A stretch of 64,000 nt of DNA from Zygnema cylindricum (Eukaryota > Streptophyta > Zygnematophyceae > Zygnematales > Zygnemataceae), in NCBI GenBank assembly GCA_037447655.1, contig JBBHKE010000591.1, positions 62,001 to 126,000 on the forward strand, read 5' to 3'. This document shows, piece after piece, positions 49,298 through 63,594 of this stretch. A program made the position numbers and the translations under genes. Under the pieces are notes generated by a model. That model searched no databases, had not been told where the DNA came from, and saw only the letters and a list, made by a program, of their open reading frames with translations. Positions within the stretch are counted from its first letter, which is position 1, and each line of letters starts with the position of its first letter.

Positions 49298-51480
49298 ATT
49301 CCTATCACATCAGACATAATTGAATCCTTCTACAAAAAATTTCATTTTCCCAACTATATTGCCTTGGAAGGCGGCCTTCATGCACTTAATTCCTTGTCGC
49401 ATCAGGACCGCCTACAATAGCTCCAGTGAGATAATTAGGGTTAGGAGTTGAATTCGGCCGGCTATACCAATCGGTGTATCCTTGTGCACACCCCACTTTC
49501 GGTCAAGGTCGTTAAACACGTTGGACGATGCACGATGGTGGATGCTTTTAGGGACACTTGATCCAAATCCGACCATGTAAGAATATGCGGCATTGTATGC
49601 GCCCAAAAGATAGTCCATCTGAACCATTCCAAGAACAAAAGAAAACCACACATTCTTTAGAATCTTTAGCTCAAAAACATATATGCCACAGACCGATCTC
49701 CGTACCTCATTGGACTTTATCATTCTATAAAATTTCAGATGCCAAGAAGCTAAGAATAAAAAGTGATGAACGGTAAGCTTGTTACACCACGATTCTCGAA
49801 AAAGAAAAAGAAAATCCTTGGAACAAATCCCTTATGCTTGTTGTGTTTTCCTTCCTCGTCTTAGTCCACTTATCGTTGATCCATAAATATTTCCGTGTGA
49901 AAAGAGTTAAGAATTTAGCAAACCAATTTTTAACGCGGGAGGTAGTCCTTCCTCACTCTAATCCAAAAACCCTAACATCACCAACCTGCCTTTTAGCGAA
50001 CGCGAGAATACTGGCACCCGAAATCGCAGTCGCGCCACACGTCAAACTTGCGCCGGCCACATTTAAGGCGTCTCCGAACACTGTAGCCAGCAGTGCCGCA
50101 CTCAACACATTCTGGCTGTTCACGCCTGTCACTTGAATCAACCCCTCTGTCGAACAAGAAACAGGCATGGAAAGTACAGTTAGTTTCTAGTCTCTTACGA
50201 CAGGCACTCCCTTTCAACCGCTTTCAATTGCTTTCGCAGACCATGGAACTGGTGAGGCTCACGTGGGGATGTGCGAACTCCGCGTGTAGGGCTTCCTGGC
50301 ACGTTCCAGCAAAAGTAAGCTTTTGCCTGCCGTTTGTAGCCGGCCAAGAACCCGGCTGCAGCCGCGTTCGTCAGAGTGTAGCTTTTGGTGAGATATACCT
50401 GCGTAAGTACAGCAATACACGCAGGATCAACACAACTACTAAACATTGGCAATGAATGTAGGAACTAGCAATTTACTTTTCTACGGAATAACATTATATA
50501 AATGAGCTTCGGAAGATCCGTACGGTTGCCATAAGTACGTCGGCGCCCGGACGCTTATCGTCCCAACTGAAAACTTGTTTGCTCTGCGTTGATCCGCCCA
50601 AGTAGGCGTCGTTTATTATGAGATACTGCATATAAGCGTCGTCTCGAGTGGCGCGGAACAGTCAGCCGGCAGCCCACATGAGTTCATCCTCGAGGCGCAA
50701 CACTTCGGCAACAATGTTAGGCATCGCAAAAATAGCAATTTTCCGTGGCTAGATGCCAAGGAAAAAGAAGAAATGATGAAATAATCAAAACAACCAAATT
50801 CATGAGCTTCGATTTAGTTTTAAAAATTGAGGCCTTTATTTTATTTAAACTTATCGTGTAGTCGCTCCAGGACCTGTAGAAATTTTGCACATTTGGAATA
50901 GCCGCGTCGTACTATCCCCGGTAGGTATCGGCGAATACGAATAACTGTACAAAATGCCAGATACGGTACGAGAACATATTAAGTGTCAAGCTTTTCTTTC
51001 TCACACCTTAACAGCATTATCGAGAAAACCATGTGCAAATTTCGCCCTTCTAAATTTTAATCTGAAAATCCAATCGTCTTTTTTTGGCTGAGAGCAGTCG
51101 TCAGACCTGTTTGGCATGGGACAGTAATGTCGCAGAATATGTCGGATCCGCTGTACGGAAAACCATGGAAGCTGCCGCGAGAGCTACCGCGGCTTCCGCC
51201 GTCAATTCCGTACCAGGCAAGTCCTTTGAGACCCCGTAGCCCGTACGAGGTGTGTCCATATCTTCTGGCCGCTCCCAGCAAGCATGGTCAGAGGCTCCGT
51301 CGCCGACCTGCGCACAAAGCTGCGTTCCAGTCCGAGCTGGTCAAGACAGGTGAAGATGAGCCATTCGAGCCGCCATAAAAATCAGAGAGCCGATAAAGTT
51401 CGCAAAGTGCGTACAGTGCAAATTTCGGGAAAGACACAGTGCGAGAATGAATGCGCACCTGTCCCCAGAAAACTAGCGGC
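49298..51480 (-). pseudogene. GH9 endo-1,4-beta-glucanase copy A, 5'-truncated and disabled
   Basis: Exons on the minus strand: end of exon 2 (to about 51457), exon 3 51307-51107 (VGDGASDHACWERPEDMDTP), exon 4 from 50944, exon 5 50688-50524, exon 6 from 50398, exon 7 to 49986 and exon 8 from 49618 ([26 protein letters not shown] with the catalytic His region, GAIVGGPDA). GH9 enzymes hydrolyse beta-1,4-glucan in the cell wall. Lesions: exon 1 and most of exon 2 absent, TAG in exon 4 (50914-50912), TGA at a normally Trp codon in exon 5, ATAAGT instead of GTAAGT at the exon 4 donor, and a frameshift in exon 8 before [10 protein letters not shown]. It forms the left arm of the inverted repeat with 61353-63533. 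Confidence 0.88.
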
Positions 51481-51934
51481 ACCATTTGTGGTCGTCGACA
51501 CCATTTGTACTTTCTGTACTTCTTGTCCTTTCCCAAATTTAGCGCACATGCAAATTCTCGCTCGTTTCTGCGCCGGTGTCTAGTTTGAAAGCTGTGGCCA
51601 TCTGGTCGCTCAAATGCGCTAGGCAACACTATTCGCGGAGGAAGGTCCCATAGACCGTGCTTCAACGTGTCCCATAGACCATGCGCTGTGCGACACTACT
51701 AGTTAAGCGTCGCACCACAACAAGCGAAGTGTTTTTTGTTACTCTTTCCTGAAAGTCAACCCATACGAAAACAATGGAATATGTTCGGACGGCAATTCCT
51801 CAATAGTGTGTCGCCAAACAGAGCAATATCACAGACTCCCACCACCCATCGCTGCGAGAGTCACTGATTTTTTACCGATGACACTTATGTAGATAAACTG
51901 CGATGAATCGTAGTTCGGTGGGGGGGTTACAATA
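51481..51934. other. Non-coding sequence beyond the inverted-repeat breakpoint
   Basis: GH9 similarity stops at about 51480. Nothing recognised apart from two short CCCATAGACC copies. Confidence 0.5.
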
Positions 51935-51945
51935 CACCGTTATAT

Positions 51946-52903
51946 CAGAGGTCGCAAACGGTCAACCGAAACCGTGACCGACCGTTAACCGACCGCCTGC
52001 GCCGGATCCGGAACGGATTCGGTTGCCAAATTTTGAGGCCCGGGCGGTTGCGCTCGGTCGATTCACCAGAAAAAAAATAAACGGTTGGTTACAGTCGGTC
52101 ATCTAAAATACCAAAAAAAAATAAATTTTTGTACTGTCCATGCAATCCAACATTATTGTACTTTGTAGTCTTAAGTATCTGGAAGTACGTGACATCATGA
52201 TTAGCGTCGCATATCTGACACGGTATTGTAGTAACACTATTTTGTTCGACAAATCTTAGGGAACGCGACAAAGCATCGCAAATCTGACACGGTAGTAGCA
52301 CTATTTTGCTCGCAAATCTTAGGGAACGTGACAAAGCGTCGCAAATCTGACACGATACACTGCGAATCGTTATTAAACTATAGCAATTATTAGAGTAAAG
52401 AATATATTAGTGTCATTCATTCAAATTTTGTGTCAGGAGACGTGGCAGATTATGGTCCATCTCCTTAAATAGTGTAATTTGTTCTCTTTAATGTATCAAT
52501 GTCAAAATTTTGGGGTGCCGATATAGAGTTCATAAGGAAAATAACGATTCACGATGTAGTACACTATTCATTTCACAAATCTTAGGGAACGCGACAAAGC
52601 GTTGCAAATCTGACACGTTAGTAAACACTATTCATTTCTCAAATCTAAGGGAACGCGACAAATCGTAGTTATTGGCTAATTCATACATTGTACATTATAA
52701 AATTTGGTACTTTTTCGGTTACGAGCGGGCACGGTTAGTCGCGAGAAATCGAGTTTCGGTTAATTTTTATTTCGTAAACGCCGGTCGGTTAACGTTTAAC
52801 AATTTTGGAGCGTGACATAACCCGGTCGGTCGTCGGTTACTCTGATTTTGAAAAAAAAACGGTCGGTTTCGGTTATGTAAAATTTTGACTTTTGCGACCT
52901 CTG
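51946..52903. mobile_element. hAT-like CAGAGGTCGCAAA element carrying a nested MITE
   Basis: Ends CAGAGGTCGCAAA and TTTGCGACCTCTG; flanks CGTTATAT and CCTTATGT match 6 of 8. It holds about four degenerate tandem units of the type CAAATCTTAGGGAACGCGAC...GCAAATCTGACAC (about 52205-52670), into which the MITE at 52358-52556 has inserted. Confidence 0.75.
52358..52556. mobile_element. 199-bp MITE, inverted orientation, CACCGTGAATCG family
   Basis: TA flanks; ends CACTGCGAATCGTTATTA and ATAACGATTCACGATG. It is the reverse complement of the 198-bp elements at 12151 and 14723 (contains TGTCAAAATTTTGGGGTGCC). It is the innermost layer of the nest. Confidence 0.88.
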
Positions 52904-52922
52904 CCTTATGTACTCTATATCG

Positions 52923-53770
52923 CAGTGTTGGGTATCAGGTAAATTTATATCGCGATAATTTCAATATTCGATATATTGAATATCGATCGAGCAGACTCCT
53001 CGATATATCGTACCGAGACCAACATAAATTATTGCGATATATATCGCGATATATAAGATTTTTTAAATTTAATATTTTATATTTTAATATAATTTGTCAT
53101 TTTAGCGAAAAAAAACAAATTGTCTGATACGCCATGTACGACTTGATTTTTGTTCCGTGACTTAAAGGTAGACGCTGCAAAATGTAGCCGACAAAAAAGT
53201 ACAAATTTTGTAATTCATATAATTACTTATTTGGGGTATGGTTACCTGAGGAGGTCTTTGTAATAGTACGGACAACAAAATTTATGTAATACAGAGGCCT
53301 CAGTTAACATCTCGTATCTTGTGTAAACAAGTTTTTACATACGTGTTTTGATTTGAGTGGTTCCTTGTAAGTTGAGAATCAAATCTCTAAAATCGTCAAA
53401 GATTTGAGAACCGACCATTTTGTATGGAAATCCCTACTTGTGTATTATGTACGTGTACTTCGCAAGTGTACTATGTCAATGTACCTCAAAGATCTCCTTC
53501 ACTCTGCTGACTTCCACGAAAAAACAGTATTTCTTTTCGGCAAAACTTGTATGGTCACCTTTTCCGAAGGCATGTGACTTTGGAGACCTGTGAAAATTTT
53601 CATTTTTTAAATGCCTCGATATATCGGCGATATGATATATCGGCGATATATTGGTGATATATCGTGATATTTTGATTTTCGACATATCTAAGCGATATAT
53701 TGATTATCCGGTATCTAAAATTTTATATTTATATCGAATATTGGCAAAATGTCCTCAATACCCAACACTA
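52923..53770. mobile_element. hAT-like non-autonomous element, 848 bp, perfect 8-bp target duplication
   Basis: Ends CAGTGTTGGGTATC and GATACCCAACACTA-like; flanked by identical CTATATCG (52915-52922 and 53771-53778). The whole interior aligns with 40250-41096, including ATATCGCGATATAT subterminal palindromes and TTTTTTCGTGGAAGTC-type blocks. No ORF. Confidence 0.92.
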
Positions 53771-54400
53771 CTATATCGACACCCCTAAATTTTGACATTG
53801 ATACCTGAAATACAATTAATAAATCTATTTTTTCCTTGACGTTAATTACGGTTCTTGTAAATTAGCGTTAACGGGCATACCGTACTTATTTCATAAATAG
53901 TGTGGTGTACGGAAGGTGTTTGTTCGTACAACACTATACTTCGTTACCGAATATCGTACAGAAATGGTAAGTAACTTATGCCGGTTGCATACACAACTGC
54001 GCTTAGAATAAATCTAGAGTCGAGTTTGCGATAAACACGTTCGCAAACCCAAATTATAATTATGGATTAATTATAGTAAAAATACGCGACGTTGTACGAA
54101 TTATCATATTTTATACTTCTACCTATTTTACTGTTTATATAGTGACGACAGATCTCGTGTACCTAAATCGGCGTTATAGAAAAATTACAATTAAACATTT
54201 AATAAAAAAAATGCAATACCCAATATTAATAACGCTAATTAATTTTTGACACAAATAATTTCTAAACGCTAATAACGATTCACAGTGTAGTGAATTAGAT
54301 CGTGTTATCATCACTAATTTATGATTGCTAGACAAAAAATACTTCTCAAACTGACCGTGATTATTAAAAGTTAAATAATAATGGGTGGCGTGAAGCTGAC

Positions 54401-55366
54401 TTAGGGTACTTTCGCATGTGCTAAAGTAATAGTTATTTTTTTTCATTTTCCTCCATAACTTCGAAAAAAACGAGAAAATTTTCAGCCGTACCAAAAAAAT
54501 GAAATTACCACCATACAAGTTGCGTTACCTTGAAAATTTATATTTATTGCGGTTTGTCGTCTAGCGCGATGCAATTTGTCGTCTAGCGCATTTCAACCCA
54601 CTTTCGCGTCCTTCCAGCTCATGTTCAAACTTTACAAAAAATCACCTCGCAACGTGATTTCTGATAAATTTCTATGAGGTGAGCGAACAGGCACATGTTG
54701 TTGCAGATGTCGGAAGTTTTTGACATTTTTTGTGTGCGCATTACCAAAAAAAACCCACTACACGTTTCCAGCCTGTGCGTAACTTTTTTCCGTGCTTTTT
54801 TTTTCTGTATAGGGCCGTGGAGGGGGTCTCGACCAACGGACACCATTTCGCAAAAGCGAATTCCATGAAAGCGCCTCTGTCTCTCTCCCTCTCCCACCTC
54901 CGCGTTTATCTCGCAATTTTTGCAATGAAACACGTTAATAATGGTATCAAATGAAAGATCTCTAAAAACGATTTATTTTGACTATCTTTGGGCGTATTTT
55001 GATGGCAAGTAGAGTGAGGAAAGACAAAAAAAAAAAAACGGAAAACCAAAGTGGAAATTTTTAGAATTTGTGACGTTGACGTTGTCATAATTTGAGCGTG
55101 GCATCAAAATGTCACAAACCCTAACATCTACAATGTCACAAGTAATTAGACGTCTACAACCGTCACTATTTTGTAAACGTTATCTATTGTCGCTAGTTTT
55201 GTGGTCGTCTACAACCGTCACAAGTTACAACCACATCTACATCCATAAAATATAAAGTAACGATTTCATTTCTTTACATACGAATGCTCTGACGGTAGTA
55301 CGGAGAATCTTCGCTAAAAACAAAGTTACAAGACTAAAGTTTCGGTTGCATGCGAAAGTACCCTTA
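54401..55366. mobile_element. Possible TIR element, 18-19-bp inverted ends
   Basis: Left end TTAGGGTACTTTCGCATG (54402-54419) is inverted at 55349-55366 (CATGCGAAAGTACCCTTA). No clear target duplication. The interior is non-coding. Its right end is also present in the repeat copy at about 59165-59190. Confidence 0.55.
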
Positions 55367-56109
55367 GAGTGGTGTTCCCTCAAACGAAAAGTGAGGTTGT
55401 TTACATAAATCTGGACCTCTCTGTACTATGACGTACTTTCTAAATTGTTTTTATACGCGAACAACATAACAAAGAATCTTGCCAATATTCTCCAAAGGTT
55501 TGGGAGGTAACAATGACCGTTGGATATTTTTTTCGCGAAGCATTCGAGCAGAAAGTTTATGTAAATGGTGATGTACCTCGAGGAGGTACATCACCATTTA
55601 CATAAAAATTTGAGCTGCGACACGTTGGATAATGAACATAAGTGTCAATACGGCAACCAACGGAAATCGAAATTTTTTGCACATGATATATACATTCGAA
55701 AATCTAACCGAAATCACAAGAGTATTCTCGTAACGAACTTTTGTCGCGCTATTTTTGTTACCATCCATTCGTCACGCTATTTGTGGAAGCGCTCATTCGT
55801 CCCTTGAAAAAGCATAAATTATAAAAAAATGAGCTGGCATCTGACAAGCGTTTGCAAAGATTTGTGTGGTACGATGCCCCTGGTCTGCACGTACATGGTA
55901 TGTACTATGCAGATGAAGATTTCGAGTTGAAGCTGGTACGTGTAAAAAATATTTGATGATGTTCAATATACGATCTTATCTTACTTGGTACCACTCGTTT
56001 CTGAGCACGTGGATTACAAACCCTCTGCGAAAGAACATCGTTCAAAATGTAGCATCCTGTAACGTTAGCCGTACAATTACAGAAAATTCTGATAGAACGC
56101 CACCCTTAG
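55230..56109. repeat. Direct repeat copy 1 (880 bp)
   Basis: Nearly identical to 59051-59932, from ACCACATCTACATCC to ACGCCACCCTTAG. It contains a long perfect hairpin (55556-55606). A small ORF (55565-55807) is conserved only because the repeat is recent. Confidence 0.9.
55556..55606. repeat. Perfect 23-bp inverted repeat with 5-nt loop
   Basis: Arms 55556-55578 and 55584-55606 are exact reverse complements around the loop CGAGG; the stem core is GGTGATGTACCT/AGGTACATCACC. Also preserved in the second repeat copy. Confidence 0.95.
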
Positions 56110-56452
56110 GGTGGACTTCCATTAGGCGTCCCAGTAATTGTACGGAAAATTTTACTGAAGGGCGTGCCTTCCATTAGGTCGCGTCTGTAAACCTGCGTGG
56201 CTCATTCTGGTTGGTAACACGTAGTTTAATATTCGATGCTTAAAATCTGGAAAGAATCTTCGAATGCAATGTCAGAACGCAATATCTGTACGAGCGGAGG
56301 TAATATCTGTACCAGCGGAGATAATATCTGTACCAGCGGAGGTAATTAATGACTCGTACAGAGGGCATTAAATGTACTACCCAAAATTTCAAAACGCAAC
56401 GACAAAAAGGCGGCAGCAAACTTTGATGGTGGGAGCGTGACGGAATAATTTC
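56110..56452. other. Non-coding, with a 3 x 21-bp tandem repeat
   Basis: AATATCTGTACCAGCGGAG-type units start at 56281, 56302 and 56323. No gene. Confidence 0.7.
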
Positions 56453-56462
56453 NNNNNNNNNN
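56453..56462. other. Assembly gap (10 N)
   Basis: Ten N bases. The true distance and the join between the left DNA and the copia fragment are unknown. Confidence 0.99.
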
Positions 56463-57044
56463 TTATCAGTTATGGGAGGAAGACGACTTTAGGAAATGTA
56501 TGGTTGGCACGGAATATAAATTCTTAAAGGGGGCTCCGAGGACAGAAACAGACTTTTTGGGTGAAGCTCAGTTAGCGGAAGAAGGGTTGACCATTCAGAT
56601 AAAGAAGTTTTGTGGGTAATCGAAAGTGTCTTAATTTGATAAAATATCTACAGTAAAAGGTGAAGAGGAGGGTAAGCAGGCTCAGAGATCGGAGAACTAT
56701 ACTAACTCCTAGCCAGCTTGCCAAAAGACATTAAGGGAAAGTAATCTCCTTCCTAAGGCGGGAAAGAAGAGTCGGATAAAGAATTTGCAGAGGACGTAAG
56801 GAGAAGTAAGAGACCAACAAAAGGGAAGGCATCAGAACGATTCTCACCATGACAGTCATATAAAAAGCAAACTAGTTACCAGAGGGCAATTTCCGAAGTT
56901 AGAGAAGAAAGGGCGGAATCCTTCCTCTAATGAAAGGGAATTACAGAAAACCGTTCGACCGATCCTCAATCATATCAAGAGGCTAGAGACTCGGACGAAT
57001 GGGAGGAGAAGTGGAAAATGACATCTATAAAATAGTTTAATTCT

Positions 57045-58489
57045 GTGAAAGCTAATGGGTGTTTTGAAGAAATAGACTTACCAGTTGGGAAGAAGGCGAT
57101 TGACTCGAAGTGGGTTTTTCAGACAAAGACAGGAGCCTCGGGGGAAATTCTTAAATATAAGGCACGGTTGGTATGTAAAGGATTTCAGCAGAAGGAGGGT
57201 ATTGACTATTCAAAGACCATTGCCCCTGTAGTTAAATTCGATTCTTTGCGAGCAATTATTGTAATGGCGGCGGCGGAAAGAATGCATATCCAACAGATGG
57301 ATGTAGAAAAACAGCTTTCTTAAATGGTGAATTAGAGGAGGAGGTGTACATGAAAATTCCAAAAGGAGTTCCTGGAAAAAATGGTAAAGTATGGAGGCTG
57401 TGGAAGGCTTTGTATGGTTTAAATTAAGCGCCAAGAACGTGGAACCATAAGCTTCACACGATTTTACTAATCTTAGGATTTAAGAGGCTCAATGCAGATT
57501 GTGGAGTGTATATTTGGGGAGAAGGTTCTGATATGATAATTTTCAGTGTATAGGTAGATGATTTCATTTCCATCTCTCACAACTTCGATTTACTTGGAGA
57601 ATTAAAGATTGAATTTCGGAAGCATTTTAGAATCACAAACTTAGGAGATGCACAATGCATTGTGGGGATTCAAATTCAGAGGAGGAGGAATGGAGATATT
57701 AAGTTGAGCCAAGAACAATATGCAAAAGAGGTATTGGAAAGATTTGGGTTTTTAGATTGTAAGCCACTTGGAACTCCCTTTGATCTTTGTGGTAAACTTT
57801 CTAATTTTGTTAAAAGTCCCGAGGTTGATATTCTTTATAGAGAGGCGGTTGGTAGCTTGATGTATTTAAGTGTCGGTACTAGACCTGACATTAGTGTTGT
57901 AGTGAGTGTTGCTAGTCGATATTTTGGCAATCCGAAAAAAGTACATTGGGAGGTGGTGAAGAGAATATTTAGGTATTTGGCGGGAACACTTAGTCTTGGA
58001 AGAGTTTATAAAAAAGATGAGAGCTTGAGTTGTTATGGATATTGTGATGCCGAATATGGAGGGGACCATGATACAGGAAGGTCTAAGTCAGGATATGTGT
58101 TTTTACTTGCAGGAGGAGCCATCTCGTGGAATTCCCGTTTGCAACCTACTATGGCACTTTCATCTACGGAGGCGGAGTATATGGTCGCATGTCGTGCTGC
58201 GGAAAATGCAATGTGGATCAAAGAATTTCTATCGAAGGTTGGAGTTGAAAAAGAATGCATGCAAATATTAAGTGATAACAAGTCCTCCATTGCACTTAGT
58301 AAAAATCTTATTTTACATAAGCGCACTAAACACATTAAAATTCAGTGGCATTTTGTTCGAGATTTCGTGTCAGAAAAAGAAGTTGAATTTGCGTTTGTAC
58401 CCACAAAAGAACAAGCTGCAGGTATGTTAGCCAAAACAGCTTTAAAAGAAGTTTATGAGATGGGAAAAAAATTAGTTGGCATGGAGTAG
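57045..58489 (+). pseudogene. Copia reverse transcriptase / RNase H remnant
   Basis: 57045-57323 reads KKAIDSKWVFQTKTG, YKARLVCKGFQQKEG and MHIQQMDV, then breaks. The active-site box appears with a stop in place of Tyr (VDDFISIS preceded by TAG near 57551). 57662-58489 continues with LGTPFDLCGKL, YLSVGTRPDISV, RYLAGTLSLG, GRSKSGYVFLLAGG, SSTEAEYM and KHIKIQWHFVRD, the RNase H and C-terminal copia motifs. This family differs from the copia element at 41451-47218. Confidence 0.9.
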
Positions 58490-58523
58490 GAGAGGGCTTT
58501 CAGTATCTCAATAAGAGGGGGAA

Positions 58524-59050
58524 TGTTAGGATTTGGTATTGAGAACTCTTTTAGCTACGAGTCATTCTCGTAGCTAAAGTAGCGATGACCAGCGACGAAG
58601 TAGTTTCGTCGCTGGATATTTTGAAGTGACGTAGAAATTAAATGTTCATTTCGTTTCACGTATGTTTGAAAAAGTACTATAGAAGTGACGTGGGAAATTG
58701 CTTGGTAGTTTCGGTTCACGTAAGTTCAAGTCGTAAAGTGTGATTCAAGTTGGTTCGCGGTTGACTTTCCTTGTCGTACCGTGTTGTTCAAGTCGGTTCA
58801 ACTTGTCGGTCGTTCATTACACCACGTTGACTCTTACACTTTTCTAGTCGTCTACCTATATATATTTGTTAAGACTTTGTGGTAGTATTATCTTTTTGGA
58901 GGCGTAGCTTATTAAAGAGGCGTAGAAAGGTCAGAAGTAAAAGGAAGGAAGAAAAAGAGTTGTATTTACATTGTGCTTAATATATTGAATGTGTTTTGGT
59001 GGAACACCATTGTTATGTGTATATTTTATTTGGTTTGTAATATTTTAACA
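58524..59050 (+). repeat. 3' LTR of the truncated copia element, 527 bp
   Basis: TGTTAGGATTTGG ... TATTTTAACA. It contains AGCGACGAAGTAGTTTCGTCGCT, a perfect dyad near 58594-58616, and a TATATATAT box near 58856. Confidence 0.82.
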
Positions 59051-59932
59051 ACCACATCTACATCCGTCACGATATAAAGTAACGATTTCATTTCTTTACA
59101 TACGAATGCTCTGACGGTAGTACGGAGAATCTTCGCTAAAAACGAAGTTACAAGACTAAAGTTTCGGTTGCATGCAAAAGTACCCTTAGAGTGGTGTTCC
59201 CTCAAACGAAAAGTGAGGTTGTTTACATAAATCTGGACCTCTCCGTACTATGACGTACTTTCTAAATTGTTTTTATACGCGAACAACATAACAAAGAATC
59301 TTGCCAATATTCTCTAAAGGTTTGGGAGGTAACAATGACCGTTAGATATTTTTTTCGCGAAGCATTCGAGCAGAAAGTTTATGTAAATGGTGATGTACCT
59401 CGAGGAGGTACATCACCATTTACATAAAAATTTGAGCTGCGACACGTTGGATAATGAACATAAGTGTCAATACGGCAACCAACGGAAATCGAAATTTTTT
59501 GCACATGATATATACATTCGAAAATCTAACCGAAATCACAAGAGTATTCTCGTAACGAACTTTTGTCGCGCTATTTTTGTTACCATCCATTCGTCACGCT
59601 ATTTGTGGAAGCGCTCATTCGTCACTTGAAAAAGCATAAATTATAAAAAAATGAGTTGGCATCTGACAAGCGTTTGCAAAGATTTGTGTGGTACGATGCC
59701 CCTGGTCTGCACGTACATGGTATGCACTATGCAGATGAAGATTTCGAGTTGAAGCTGGTACGTGTAAAAAATATTTGATGATGTTCAATATACGATCTTA
59801 TCTTACTTGGTACCACTCGTTTCTGAGCACGTGGATTACAAACCCCTCTGCGAAAGAACATCGTTCAAAATGTAGCATCCTATAACGTTAGCCGTACAAT
59901 TACAGAAAATTCTGATAGAACGCCACCCTTAG
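59051..59932. repeat. Direct repeat copy 2 (882 bp)
   Basis: Second copy of 55230-56109, a few percent different at most. It starts exactly at the copia LTR end and includes the hairpin at 59378-59428. Confidence 0.9.
59378..59428. repeat. Perfect 23-bp inverted repeat with 5-nt loop, second copy
   Basis: Same arms and CGAGG loop as 55556-55606, with no change. Confidence 0.95.
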
Positions 59933-59941
59933 TCTCCAAAC

Positions 59942-60449
59942 CATAGTTCAAAAGTAAACGTTTTTATGGTAGGCCTTCGGTAGGCGCACAAAACTTGGCA
60001 AAAAAATCGCGTAGAGTAGGCATATTGTATGTGTGTGCGTTTGTTCACACTCTTGTACAAACATACGAATCTTACGTATGATCATAGAACAACGCACGCC
60101 GCAGGACGAAATTTTCCAGCGAACTGACACGGCGTAGGATGAGTGGTGTTATGGGCTTTTCATGTGATCTTCTTAGATCGCTACTTTGATCAGAGACCGT
60201 CCGATCGTCCGAATTTGACGGTTTAAATAAAAAATGTCTCAAAACTCACAAAAAAATAATTTGTTGTCCGAATGTTTTTCAAAATTTAGACATGACGTTT
60301 AATTCTTTATCGATCGATGCACAACTCAACCCTATTACTATTTTTTTTTCATTTTGCGACCAATACAATATGGGTCTTAAGGGCATATTTATGTTTTACA
60401 TACAATAGGCATATTGTAGGGGCCTACTTCCACCTACTTTTGAACTATG
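59942..60449. mobile_element. hAT-like non-autonomous element, 508 bp
   Basis: Ends CATAGTTCAAAAGTA and TACTTTTGAACTATG (15-bp TIR). Flanks CTCCAAAC (59934-59941) and CTCCAAAT (60450-60457) match 7 of 8. Contains TAGGCATATTGTA-type internal inverted words. No ORF. Confidence 0.85.
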
Positions 60450-63445
<2,996 letters not shown>

Positions 63446-63532
63446 GTGCATGAAGGCCGCCTTCCAAGGCAATATAGTTGGGAAAATGAAATTTTTTGTA
63501 GAAGGATTCAATTATGTCTGATGTGATAGGAA

Positions 63533-63594
63533 TCGTCCATCGTCCATCGTGTCTTACGACCTTGACCAAACGAAAGTGGGGTGTTGTAACAGCA
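63533..63594 (+). repeat. Stray fragment of GH9 exon 8
   Basis: CGTCCATCGTGTCTTACGAC then CTTGACCAAACGAAAGTGGGGTG repeats, with small changes, exon 8 sequence near 63285-63345. It lies between the inverted-repeat end and the gypsy LTR. Confidence 0.6.

Larger units (their letters stand above)
51935..54287. mobile_element. CACCGTGAATCG-family TIR element split by nested insertions
   Basis: The left end TA-CACCG is at 51933-51939 and the right end CTAATAACGATTCACAGTG-TA at 54269-54289. Body sequence (CTATATCG, then ACACCCCTAAATTTTGACATTG, then GTGTGGTGTACGG) resumes after each insertion. A CAGAGG element (51946-52903) and an 848-bp hAT-like element (52923-53770) are inserted in it. Removing them leaves roughly 550 bp, close to the 541-bp member. 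Confidence 0.75.
56463..59050 (+). mobile_element. Ty1/copia retrotransposon, 3' part only, degenerate
   Basis: RT and RNase H are recognisable on the plus strand. A polypurine tract (AAGAGGGGGAA, 58513-58523) is followed by a 3' LTR at 58524-59050. The 5' LTR, gag, protease and integrase are missing, perhaps beyond the gap. The LTR end is followed by ACCAC, the first bases of the repeat at 59051, so the element appears to have inserted in that repeat. Confidence 0.85.

Noticed and set aside
55565-59629. An 80-aa ORF preserved in both direct repeats
   Set aside because: It starts inside the hairpin loop region and is conserved no more than the surrounding repeat; no homology recognised.
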